This document shows, one piece after another, positions 1 through 5,643 of a stretch of 8,545 bases of DNA. Below the pieces are notes generated by a model. It saw nothing but the letters and a program-made list of their open reading frames with translations, did no database searches and was not told where the DNA came from. Both the position numbers and the translations under genes were made by a program. The DNA is taken from assembly GCA_049520395.1 (NCBI GenBank), contig JBEKPV010000143.1, positions 1 to 8,545 on the forward strand, in the 5' to 3' direction. Each line of letters begins with the position of its first letter. Within the stretch, counting starts at the first letter, position 1. The DNA comes from UBA1161 sp049520395. GTDB taxonomy: Bacteria > Planctomycetota > Phycisphaerae > Tepidisphaerales > Tepidisphaeraceae.

Positions 1-81
1 GAACTTGCTGACGAGCTTGCTATTGAAGCGCGGGTCGGGCTTGAGGATGTCTTCGGAGGCGGTGAATTTCTTGTAAGCCAT
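1..81 (-). CDS. rpsG: 30S ribosomal protein S7, N-terminal fragment
   Basis: The first 27 codons of S7 are visible; the rest lies beyond the left edge. S7 nucleates assembly of the 3' major domain of 16S rRNA and forms the head of the small subunit. The fragment begins MAYKKFTASE and contains KPDPRFNSKLVSKF, which matches the conserved S7 segment usually written as (L/K)PDPxYNSxLVxKF close to the N terminus. The ATG at 79-81 is the natural start because the conserved block follows at the expected distance. There is only a weak GGA-type ribosome binding site about 8 bases upstream. It is the third gene of the rpsL transcription unit, 22 bases after the small membrane ORF. The order rpsL then rpsG agrees with the bacterial str operon. 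Confidence 0.93.
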   Translation of the reverse strand, partial: MAYKKFTASEDILKPDPRFNSKLVSKF

Positions 82-103
82 TGGGTCGGTTCCAGTTTAT
101 TTT

Positions 104-232
104 TTAGCGGCGCAGCCACCAGATGAAGGCGACCATCGCGAGCAGGACAAAGACGCCGAGGAAAATCAAACCTTTGAGATTCGTGGCGTAGGATTCGGGA
201 CTTATTTCATCAGCGAGCAGCCAGGTGTTCAT
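104..232 (-). CDS. 42-residue single-span membrane protein between rpsL and rpsG
   Basis: This short open frame fills the gap between rpsL and rpsG. Its ATG comes two bases after the rpsL stop codon (TAG-TC-ATG) and its stop is 22 bases before the rpsG start, so it is placed for translational coupling inside the ribosomal operon. The product has a polar, acidic N terminus (MNTWLLADEISPESYATN), one hydrophobic helix at about residues 20-40 (GLIFLGVFVLLAMVAFIWWL) and a basic C-terminal RR. That pattern predicts an N-out, C-in single-pass inner-membrane protein. I do not recognise a family and claim no function. No convincing separate ribosome binding site is visible, so coupling to rpsL is likely. 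The chance that it is a fortuitous frame is lowered by the tight spacing on both sides and by the coherent membrane topology. Confidence 0.62.
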   Translation of the reverse strand: MNTWLLADEISPESYATNLKGLIFLGVFVLLAMVAFIWWLRR

Positions 233-234
233 GA

Positions 235-606
235 CTACTTACCGGATTTCGTTCCGTACTTGCTGCGGCTACGTTTTCTGCCATCGACGCCCAATGCGTC
301 GAGGGTTCCGCGGATGATGTGATAGCGTACGCCCGGGAGGTCACGCACGCGTCCGCCGCGGACCAGCACGATGCTGTGTTCCTGGAGGTTGTGCTCTTCG
401 CCGGGGATGTACGCGGTCACTTCGCGTCCGTTGCTGAGCCGCACGCGCGCGATTTTTCGGAGCGCGGAGTTGGGCTTTTTGGGCGTCATGGTCTTGACCT
501 GGAGGCAGACGCCGCGTTTTTGCGGGCAGGCGTCCAAGTCTTTGACTTTATTGATCCTCGGCAGGCTTCGCCGGGGTTTTTTGATCAGCTGGTTAATCGT
601 CGGCAT
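235..606 (-). CDS. rpsL: 30S ribosomal protein S12
   Basis: S12 sits at the decoding centre of the 30S subunit and controls tRNA selection accuracy. The 123-residue length is normal for the family. Conserved blocks are all present: MPTINQLIKKPR at the N terminus, CPQKRGVC (27-34), TPKKPNSALRK (41-51), GEEHNLQEHS (69-78), RGGRVRDLPGVRYH (83-96) and the C-terminal RSKYGTK. Lys43, a classic streptomycin-resistance site, is retained. Asp89, the residue methylthiolated by RimO in Escherichia coli, is also present. Position 88 is Arg where E. coli has Lys. The ATG at 604-606 is supported by an AAGGAGA Shine-Dalgarno at 619-625, 12 bases upstream, and a promoter at 644-672. It is the first gene of its unit: upstream lies non-coding DNA and possibly a divergent small ORF, not rpoC. 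Confidence 0.98.
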   Translation of the reverse strand: MPTINQLIKKPRRSLPRINKVKDLDACPQKRGVCLQVKTMTPKKPNSALRKIARVRLSNGREVTAYIPGEEHNLQEHSIVLVRGGRVRDLPGVRYHIIRGTLDALGVDGRKRSRSKYGTKSGK

Positions 607-643
607 TGCGGTCTAGGCTCTCCTTACAAGCGGCAAACCGTTA

Positions 644-672
644 AGTATAAATTGGGGGGTGGGTGAGTTCAA
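644..672 (-). promoter_or_regulatory. sigma70-type promoter for the rpsL operon
   Basis: Read on the minus strand, a TTGAAC -35 box (667-672) is separated by exactly 17 bases from a TATACT -10 box (644-649). The -10 matches the consensus at five of six positions and the -35 at four. Transcription would start near 637 and give a leader of about 30 bases carrying the AAGGAGA ribosome binding site of rpsL. The spacer contains a run of six C on the sense strand. This is a prediction from motif and spacing only. Confidence 0.65.
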
Positions 673-779
673 GGGGAGTGGTGGGAAGCGGGCTGGTTTG
701 GTTATTGCCTAACCCGTGCCGGGAAAGCCGCTCTGAAGGGGTCGGTTTTTTTGATGCGCGGATGGTAAGATTCCGCAGG

Positions 780-941
780 ATGACACCCAAGAAAACCATC
801 CATCGCTGGCTTTTATTTGCGGCGTTCCTTGGTGCATTCATACCTGCTTTAGCAGACGGAAAAGCAGAGATAGCGGCCTTTCTCCTGCTGATATTCGGGT
901 TCTTGGCGTTTTTGACGGTCCACAAACCTCGGCGTCGATAA
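780..941 (+). CDS. possible small membrane protein, 53 residues
   Basis: This is a short open frame divergent from rpsL. The product starts MTPKKTIHRW, then has a hydrophobic stretch (about 10-25, LLFAAFLGAFIPALA), a short polar turn (DGKAE) and a second hydrophobic stretch (about 30-47, ending in FLAFLTV), followed by a basic tail HKPRRR. It could be a two-helix hairpin membrane protein. Alternatively, ALA-DG could be a signal peptidase I site. A second in-frame ATG at 762 would add six residues, and an upstream start at 663 would add 39 with no membrane-protein character. No clear ribosome binding site or promoter was found for any of these starts, which is the main reason for doubt. I do not recognise a family. 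Confidence 0.42.
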   Translation: MTPKKTIHRWLLFAAFLGAFIPALADGKAEIAAFLLLIFGFLAFLTVHKPRRR

Positions 942-1015
942 GATTCAAATTAAGACACTACCGCTGGTTTGAACAAGAATCTGAGCAACGCGCTTGGTTA
1001 CTTGGGTTCGTGCCT

Positions 1016-1069
1016 GACGGATGCCAACCGATCCCGACGGATGCTATCCGTCGGCTTTCCGGGGGGAAA
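1016..1069. repeat. direct repeat plus two adjacent hairpins in the intergenic region
   Basis: GACGGATGC occurs at 1016-1024 and again at 1036-1044. A perfect 9-bp inverted repeat with a GCT loop follows: CCGACGGAT (1034-1042) pairs with ATCCGTCGG (1046-1054). Directly after it, TTTCC (1056-1060) can pair with GGAAA (1065-1069) around a GGGG loop. The first direct repeat can also pair with 1046-1052, so two mutually exclusive folds are possible. It lies between the small ORF ending at 941 and the SPFH gene. It could be a factor-independent terminator for the former, although no T-tract follows, a structured leader, or an interspersed repeat. Confidence 0.5.
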
Positions 1070-1102
1070 CTGACGGGGATGGGGTGGGTGTTTGTTTCTT
1101 GC

Positions 1103-1130
1103 GTTAGAAAGGCCCTAACTTAACGGTTAG
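1103..1130. promoter_or_regulatory. GTTAG/CTAAC inverted repeat cluster, possible operator
   Basis: GTTAG at 1103-1107, CTAAC at 1115-1119 and GTTAG at 1126-1130 form two overlapping short inverted repeats that share the middle element. The right-hand pair (1115-1130) has the spacing of a small operator. It lies about 125 bases upstream of the SPFH start. The arms are only 5 bp, so this may be chance. The rest of 942-1252 shows no coding potential that I trust. Confidence 0.22.
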
Positions 1131-1198
1131 AAAAATTGGCTGGATTGGAACGCGGGTCGGCTGCCGGTTTGGCTAGCATGTCTAGATCGTTTTTGCGG

Positions 1199-1204
1199 TA
1201 GAAT
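1199..1204 (+). promoter_or_regulatory. candidate -10 box for the SPFH-yajQ operon
   Basis: TAGAAT matches the -10 consensus at five of six positions and is 48 bases upstream of the SPFH start codon. No recognisable -35 box lies at 16-18 bases upstream (about 1176-1181 reads GCATGT). The assignment is therefore weak and may need an activator or be wrong. Confidence 0.25.
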
Positions 1205-1240
1205 GTTGGCCGCGGGTTGCGGTTTTCAAGTCTGGATTCA

Positions 1241-1247
1241 AGGGAGG
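1241..1247 (+). promoter_or_regulatory. Shine-Dalgarno site fixing the SPFH start
   Basis: AGGGAGG, followed by a 5-base spacer, precedes the ATG at 1253. It is the best ribosome binding site in the window. It favours this ATG over the in-frame TTG at 1217, which has no such site and would add 12 polar residues before the membrane segment. Confidence 0.75.
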
Positions 1248-1252
1248 TTGTT

Positions 1253-3466
1253 ATGTGGGCTGTTCTTTCTATGTCGGGTGGGATTCTGGCGTCGAATCCG
1301 CTTTCGCCGGGGGTGCCGGACTGGGGATATTGGTGCCTGGTGGTGCTGGGGGCGCTAGTCGTCATTTGGCTGTCGCTGGGGATGCGCTATATCCCGAACA
1401 ACATGGTGGGGATTGTCGAGAAGCTCTGGTCGGCGAAGGGGTCGATATCGAGCGGGCGGATCATCGCGACGCATGGGGAGGCGGGATATCAGGCGGATGT
1501 TCTGCGCGGGGGGATTCACTTTTTTCTGTGGCGCGTGCAGTACCGGATTCACCGGGCGCCATTGGTGATGATCGGTCAGGGGAAAATTGGGTATGCCTAT
1601 GCGCGGGATGGGGAGCCGTTGCAGCCTAGTCAGACGCTGGGTCGGTTTGTGGAGTGTAATAATTTGCAGAATGCGCGGGCGTTTCTTGGTGAGCCACGCG
1701 GGAATGAAGGCGCGGGGCAACGCGGGCGGCAGAGGACGATTCTGCGCGAAGGCGTGTATGCCATTAATTTGGCGATGTTTGTTGTGGTGACGGAGGACAC
1801 GGTTTATCGGCTGGATATGCAGGGGCGGCAGGAGTTTCAGGCGATTCTGGGGTGGCAGCAGGAACTGAAGCAGGTCAACGGGTTTGATCCGGTGGTGATT
1901 GGGGGGCTGGTTACGTGTGAGGATCCGCTGTCGCCGGGCAAGATGATGCAGGTGGACTCGATTGGGATCGTGACGGTGCAGGATGGGCCGAGTCTGGCGC
2001 CGGGGGAGATTATTGCGCCGGCGGTGGGAACTGGGCCGAATGAGGCGACTTACCATAATAATTACCAGGATCCGGAGGCGTTTTTGCGCGGTGGTGGGCG
2101 GCGCGGGAGGCAGTATGTGCCGCTGACGGATGGGACTTATTTTATTAATCGGTGGTTTGCGACGGTGGAACTTACGGCCAAGACGGTGGTGCCGATCGGG
2201 TTTGTGGGGGTGGTGGTGAGTTATTACGGGCCGCTGGGGGCGGATGTTTCTGGCGAGAGTTTTCGGCATGGGGAGCGTGTGGCGCGTGGGGATCGTGGGG
2301 TTTGGGAGAAGCCGCTGGGGCCGGGGAAGTATCCGTTCAATACTTACGCCGGCAAATTGATTCTGGTGCCGACGACGAACCTTGTGCTGCATTGGATTAC
2401 GGGGAAGAGCGAGAGCCATCATTATGATGAGAGTTTGAAATCGATTGATCTGGTGACGAAGGATGCGTATGAGCCGCTGCTGCCGCTGAGTATTGTGGTG
2501 CATATCGACTATCAGCGAGCGCCTAGCGTGATTCAGCGGTTTGGGGATGTAAAGAAACTGATCACGCAGACGCTGGACCCGATGCTGAGCGCTTATTTTC
2601 GGGATGTGGCTCATAAGAAGACGATGCTGGAACTCCTGCAACGGCGGGATGAGATTCAGATCGAATCGCGGACGGAGTTGCAGACGCGGTTTCGGGAATT
2701 TGATATCGAATGCGTGGACGTGCTGATTGGAAAGCCGGATACGAACGAGGGGGCGGGCGTCGGGAAAATCGAGACCCTGCTGGAACAACTCCGGACGCGG
2801 CAGCTGAGTATCGAGCAACTGGAGACGTACGATCGACAGCGGGCGGCGGCGGATAAGCTTCGGTCGCTGAATGAGGCGCAGGCGATTGCGGCGAAACAGG
2901 CGGAACTGACGAATTCGCAGGTGCAGATTCGCATCGCGGAGAACCAGGGGGACGCCGATCTGGCGAAATCGCGGAAGGTGGCGGAGCAGACCGTCGTGGT
3001 GGCGGAGGCGGAATTGGCGCGATCGCGGCGGCAGGCGGAGCAAACGGTTGTGACGGCGCAGGCGGATAGCCAATCGCGCATCCTGGCGGGGCGAGGGGAA
3101 TCGACGCGGGCGCTGCAGGTTGGTTTGGCGGATGCGACTGTTTTGCTGAGGAGCATCACGAGCTTTGGCGATCCGCGGCTGTATGCGCTGGCGAAAGTGG
3201 CGGAATATTTGTCCAAGGCGTCGCAGCCGCTGGTGCCGGAGCGGGTGTTTGTGACGGGCGGCGGGACGAATGGGGATGGGGCGTCGGGGGCGGGGGCGGC
3301 GGGGTCGGGGCTGATGGGGATGCTGATCAGTCTTCTTGTCGCGGAGAAGACGGGATTCAGTCCGATCGATAATCCGGAGATGGCGTCGTTGAAGGAGATC
3401 GCGGATAAGATGACTCGACAAGTGGTGGCGAACATGGAACTGCCGGATCGTCAGCCGGCGAGTTAA
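1253..3466 (+). CDS. membrane-anchored SPFH/band-7 (flotillin-like) protein with iterated N-terminal beta modules
   Basis: The 737-residue product has a transmembrane helix at about 24-42 (WGYWCLVVLGALVVIWLSL). A long beta-rich region (46-380) follows, then an SPFH/band-7 core (about 310-495) with its typical helix-rich end (SVIQRFGDVKKLITQTLDP, LLQRRDEIQ). Next come a coiled coil (about 500-625, rich in A, E, Q and R), a conserved C-terminal helix, and a Gly/Ala linker (669-686) leading to a hydrophobic patch (GLMGMLISLLVA). SPFH proteins oligomerise on membranes and organise microdomains or protease complexes; that role here is family inference. The region 46-380 contains about four copies of a module with a G-(I/V)-V strand and an L-x-x-G-x-(Y/H) turn (84, 164, 291, 355), far more than a standard flotillin. 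The start is fixed by AGGGAGG at 1241-1247. yajQ follows after 19 bp and is probably cotranscribed. Confidence 0.88.
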   Translation: MWAVLSMSGGILASNPLSPGVPDWGYWCLVVLGALVVIWLSLGMRYIPNNMVGIVEKLWSAKGSISSGRIIATHGEAGYQADVLRGGIHFFLWRVQYRIHRAPLVMIGQGKIGYAYARDGEPLQPSQTLGRFVECNNLQNARAFLGEPRGNEGAGQRGRQRTILREGVYAINLAMFVVVTEDTVYRLDMQGRQEFQAILGWQQELKQVNGFDPVVIGGLVTCEDPLSPGKMMQVDSIGIVTVQDGPSLAPGEIIAPAVGTGPNEATYHNNYQDPEAFLRGGGRRGRQYVPLTDGTYFINRWFATVELTAKTVVPIGFVGVVVSYYGPLGADVSGESFRHGERVARGDRGVWEKPLGPGKYPFNTYAGKLILVPTTNLVLHWITGKSESHHYDESLKSIDLVTKDAYEPLLPLSIVVHIDYQRAPSVIQRFGDVKKLITQTLDPMLSAYFRDVAHKKTMLELLQRRDEIQIESRTELQTRFREFDIECVDVLIGKPDTNEGAGVGKIETLLEQLRTRQLSIEQLETYDRQRAAADKLRSLNEAQAIAAKQAELTNSQVQIRIAENQGDADLAKSRKVAEQTVVVAEAELARSRRQAEQTVVTAQADSQSRILAGRGESTRALQVGLADATVLLRSITSFGDPRLYALAKVAEYLSKASQPLVPERVFVTGGGTNGDGASGAGAAGSGLMGMLISLLVAEKTGFSPIDNPEMASLKEIADKMTRQVVANMELPDRQPAS
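2966..3073 (+). repeat. 18-residue tandem repeat in the SPFH coiled coil
   Basis: Two adjacent 54-base units, 2966-3019 and 3020-3073, encode residues 572-589 and 590-607. Both follow the pattern (K/R)-S-R-(K/R)-x-A-E-Q-T-V-V-x-A-(E/Q)-A. The DNA is similar as well as the protein, which suggests a duplication. The 18-residue period keeps a helical heptad/hendecad register and lengthens the coiled-coil rod. Confidence 0.7.
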
Positions 3467-3485
3467 GGAAAGGGATGGTGATGCG

Positions 3486-3980
3486 TTGGGCGACTCGTCG
3501 TTCGATATTGTTTCGGAATTGAATCTTCAGGAGATGGATAACGCCATCAATCAGGCGCAAAAGGAGATCGGGACACGGTATGACTTTAAGGGGACTAGCG
3601 CCTCGGTGGAATTCAATCGGAAGGAAAAGGAATTGACGCTTACGGCGGATGCGGAGCCGCAGTTGGAGGCGGTGCGGTCGGTCATCATCGGGAAAATGAT
3701 CAAGCGAGGGGTTGATCCGAAGTGTATGGATGCGGGGAAAATTGAACAGGCCTCGCATAAGACCATTCGGCAGAAAGTGAAATTGAAGGATGGGATCGAC
3801 AAGGAGACGGCTAAGACGATTCAGAAACAGATTAAAGATCTCAAATTGAAAGTGCAGGCCAGCATTCAGGGGGAGGCGCTGCGCGTGAGCGGGTCCAAGA
3901 AGGATGATTTGCAGGCGGTGATCGCGCATGTGCGGGCGAATCCGCCGGGGATTCCGATTCAGTTTAATAATTATCGGTGA
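3486..3980 (+). CDS. yajQ: YajQ-family nucleotide-binding protein
   Basis: This is a full-length member (164 residues; E. coli YajQ is 163) of the YajQ/UPF0234 family, small cytoplasmic proteins with two ferredoxin-like domains. Visible family signatures are SFDIVSELNLQE (5-16), RYDFKG (31-36), LLxxKxxKRG-like IIGKMIKRGVD (67-77), IKDLKLKVQASIQG (116-129), RVSGSKKDDLQAVI (133-146) and the terminal PIQFNNYR. In Xanthomonas a YajQ homologue binds cyclic di-GMP and modulates a LysR-type regulator; other members bind nucleotides or RNA. The exact ligand here is unknown. The start is a TTG at 3486, preceded by AGGAAAGGG (3466-3474). Nearby ATGs at 3475 and 3481 are out of frame, so TTG is the only reasonable choice. 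The frame overlaps no neighbour and shares the operon of the SPFH gene. Confidence 0.93.
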   Translation: MGDSSFDIVSELNLQEMDNAINQAQKEIGTRYDFKGTSASVEFNRKEKELTLTADAEPQLEAVRSVIIGKMIKRGVDPKCMDAGKIEQASHKTIRQKVKLKDGIDKETAKTIQKQIKDLKLKVQASIQGEALRVSGSKKDDLQAVIAHVRANPPGIPIQFNNYR

Positions 3981-4010
3981 GAGTGAGCGAGGTCTGGACG
4001 GGCGGGCGTT

Positions 4011-4039
4011 TTGACCTTTTGGGGGTCTTGCTCTAAGTT
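4011..4039 (+). promoter_or_regulatory. candidate promoter of icd, almost leaderless
   Basis: TTGACC (4011-4016) is followed, after exactly 17 bases, by TAAGTT (4034-4039). The -35 matches five of six consensus positions and the -10 only three. The predicted start site would fall within one or two bases of the icd ATG at 4048. Together with the absence of a Shine-Dalgarno sequence before that ATG, this points to a leaderless or near-leaderless transcript. Confidence 0.42.
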
Positions 4040-4047
4040 TCGGCGCT

Positions 4048-5379
4048 ATGGCGCAATTTAAAGATGTCGTGGTGCCGGCTCAGGGGCAGGCAATTACCAG
4101 CGGCGGCGGGAGGTTGAACGTTCCCGATCGGCCGATCATTCCGTATATCGAAGGGGATGGGACGGGGGCGGATATTTGGCGGGCTAGTCAACGCGTGTTT
4201 GATGCGGCGGTGGAGAAGGCTTATGGGGGGAAACGGAAAATTGCGTGGATGGAAGTGTTTGCGGGGGAGAAGAGTTTTAAGAAGTTTAGTAATTGGCTGC
4301 CCGATGAGACGGTGGAGGCGTTTCGGACTTTTCGGGTGGGGATTAAGGGGCCGCTGACTACGCCGGTTGGGGGCGGGATTCGGTCGCTGAATGTGGCGCT
4401 GCGGCAGATGCTGGATCTGTTTGTCTGTTTGCGACCCGTGCGATACTTCAAGGGCGTGCCGTCGCCGGTCAAGGCGCCGGAAAAAGTGGATATGGTGCTG
4501 TTTCGGGAGAATACGGAAGATATTTATGCGGGGATCGAATACGCGGGGGGAAGCGCGGAATCGCAAAAGGTTTTGGATTTTTTGCAGCAGACGTTTCCCA
4601 AGGAATTTAAGAAAATTCGGTTTGGAAGCATCGAAGCTTCGCGGGCTTGGCAGAAGGAATTGGAAGAGATCGGGGCGCCGGCTCGCGAGAGCAAGGTGGA
4701 GGTGGGGATCGGGTTTAAGCCGATTAGTTTTTTGGGGACGGAGCGGCTGGTTTACACGGCTATCGGGTATGCGATTAAGTACAAGCGGAAGAGCGTGACG
4801 CTGGTGCATAAGGGGAACATCATGAAGTTCACGGAGGGGGCGTTTCGGGATTGGGGTTATAAGATTGCCCGGGAACGGTTTGGAGCGGTGGAGATCGATA
4901 AGGGGCCGTGGTGCCGGATACCGGAGGGAAAGCCGGGGGCGGGGATTGTGATTAAGGATGCGATCGCGGATATCGTTTTGCAGCAAGTTATATTGCGGCC
5001 GGAGGAATTTGACGTGATCGCGACGCCGAATTTGAATGGGGATTACCTTTCGGATGCCCTGGCGGCGCAGGTGGGAGGGGTGGGGATCGCGCCGGGGGGG
5101 AATATTAATTATGTGACGGGGCACGCGGTGTTTGAGGCGACGCATGGGACGGCTCCGAAGTATGCGGATCAGGATGTGGTGAATCCGGGGAGCGTGATTC
5201 TTTCGGGGGTCATGATGCTGGAGCATTTGGGGTGGCAGGAGGCGGCGGATTTGATTGTCCACGGGCTGGAAGGGGCGATCGGGGCCAAGACGGTCACCTA
5301 TGATTTTGCCCGGCAAATGGAGGGGGCGAAGCAGGTGAAGTGCAGCGAATTTGGGACGGAGATTATCCGGCAGATGTAG
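4048..5379 (+). CDS. icd: isocitrate dehydrogenase, NADP-dependent
   Basis: This enzyme oxidises isocitrate to 2-oxoglutarate and CO2 in the TCA cycle. It closely resembles the E. coli-type homodimeric enzyme. Substrate residues are present at S113, N115, R119, R129 and R153 (GGGIRSLNVALRQ, LFRENTED), the catalytic pair at Y160 and K255 (HKGNIMK), and metal ligands at D308, D332 and D336 (NLNGDYLSD). The coenzyme pocket carries K371, Y372, V378, Y418 and R422, equivalent to E. coli K344, Y345, V351, Y391 and R395, which specify NADP. Ser113 is the residue phosphorylated by AceK in enteric bacteria; whether AceK exists here is unknown. At 443 residues it is longer than the 416 of E. coli, mainly through an insert of about 23-25 residues at 193-218. 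The ATG at 4048 lacks a ribosome binding site and may be read from a leaderless mRNA. Confidence 0.97.
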   Translation: MAQFKDVVVPAQGQAITSGGGRLNVPDRPIIPYIEGDGTGADIWRASQRVFDAAVEKAYGGKRKIAWMEVFAGEKSFKKFSNWLPDETVEAFRTFRVGIKGPLTTPVGGGIRSLNVALRQMLDLFVCLRPVRYFKGVPSPVKAPEKVDMVLFRENTEDIYAGIEYAGGSAESQKVLDFLQQTFPKEFKKIRFGSIEASRAWQKELEEIGAPARESKVEVGIGFKPISFLGTERLVYTAIGYAIKYKRKSVTLVHKGNIMKFTEGAFRDWGYKIARERFGAVEIDKGPWCRIPEGKPGAGIVIKDAIADIVLQQVILRPEEFDVIATPNLNGDYLSDALAAQVGGVGIAPGGNINYVTGHAVFEATHGTAPKYADQDVVNPGSVILSGVMMLEHLGWQEAADLIVHGLEGAIGAKTVTYDFARQMEGAKQVKCSEFGTEIIRQM

Positions 5380-5480
5380 GCGGGCCGGTTTGCGCGGCTC
5401 GCGAGTTTGGGCAATTTTGAGCTTTGGGCGCGGACGCGGGTCGGGGGTCTTGGGGGGTATGTTTGGGGGGTGATGAGGGA

Positions 5481-5494
5481 GTATAAGTATACTT
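5481..5494. promoter_or_regulatory. AT-rich palindrome upstream of the kinase promoter
   Basis: GTATA-AG-TATAC (5481-5492) and the perfect 10-base palindrome AAGTATACTT (5485-5494) overlap. They end 15 bases before the -35 box at 5510. The position and symmetry suit a dimeric transcription factor site, in an otherwise G-rich intergenic stretch (5380-5550). No terminator with a T-tract for icd was found in that stretch. Confidence 0.35.
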
Positions 5495-5509
5495 GGACTT
5501 TGCGACATC

Positions 5510-5538
5510 TTGACATAGGCCTGAGTAAAATCTAGAGT
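5510..5538 (+). promoter_or_regulatory. sigma70-type promoter for the kinase gene
   Basis: A perfect TTGACA -35 box (5510-5515) is followed by a 17-base spacer and a TAGAGT -10 box (5533-5538, four of six matches). Transcription would begin near 5545. If translation starts at 5644 the leader is about 100 bases. If the in-frame ATG at 5551 were used the mRNA would be nearly leaderless. Confidence 0.6.
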
Positions 5539-5643
5539 TAGGGTGGTTGGATGCAGCTTTCGCCCGGGGGCAAAGAGGCAGCCAGGGATGGTTGGACAGT
5601 CCGTTTGGCCTTGGCGGCGGTCGACATCGACCGAAGGTTAGAC

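Noticed and set aside
730..752. Weak stem followed by seven T, terminator-like on the plus strand
   Set aside because: The stem needs a wobble pair and a 12-base loop, and no plus-strand gene lies upstream of it to terminate.
641..925. A 94-residue minus-strand frame upstream of rpsL
   Set aside because: It would overlap the rpsL promoter and has no hydrophobic, catalytic or family motif. The plus-strand membrane-like frame in the same place is more coherent.
942..1252. tRNA or other structured RNA gene in the intergenic region before the SPFH gene
   Set aside because: No cloverleaf, T-loop motif or CCA end was found. Only short hairpins are present, and these are reported as repeats.
1355..3421. 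A 688-residue open frame on the minus strand, opposite the SPFH gene
   Set aside because: Its product is an Arg/Pro/His/Leu-rich low-complexity chain with no domain. It is the expected mirror of a G-ending codon-rich gene on the plus strand, which has clear family motifs and a strong ribosome binding site.
3475..3483. ATG codons at 3475 and 3481 as the yajQ start
   Set aside because: Both are out of frame with the conserved SFDIVSE N terminus; the in-frame TTG at 3486 fits the family length.
5393..5410. CGCG-rich palindrome CTCGCGAG after icd as a possible terminator
   Set aside because: The stem is only about 4 bp with a 3-base loop and there is only a TTT behind it, too weak to call a terminator.
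4033..5508. A 491-residue open frame on the minus strand, opposite icd
   Set aside because: It has the same Arg/Pro/His-rich composition and fully overlaps an unmistakable isocitrate dehydrogenase, so it is a shadow frame.
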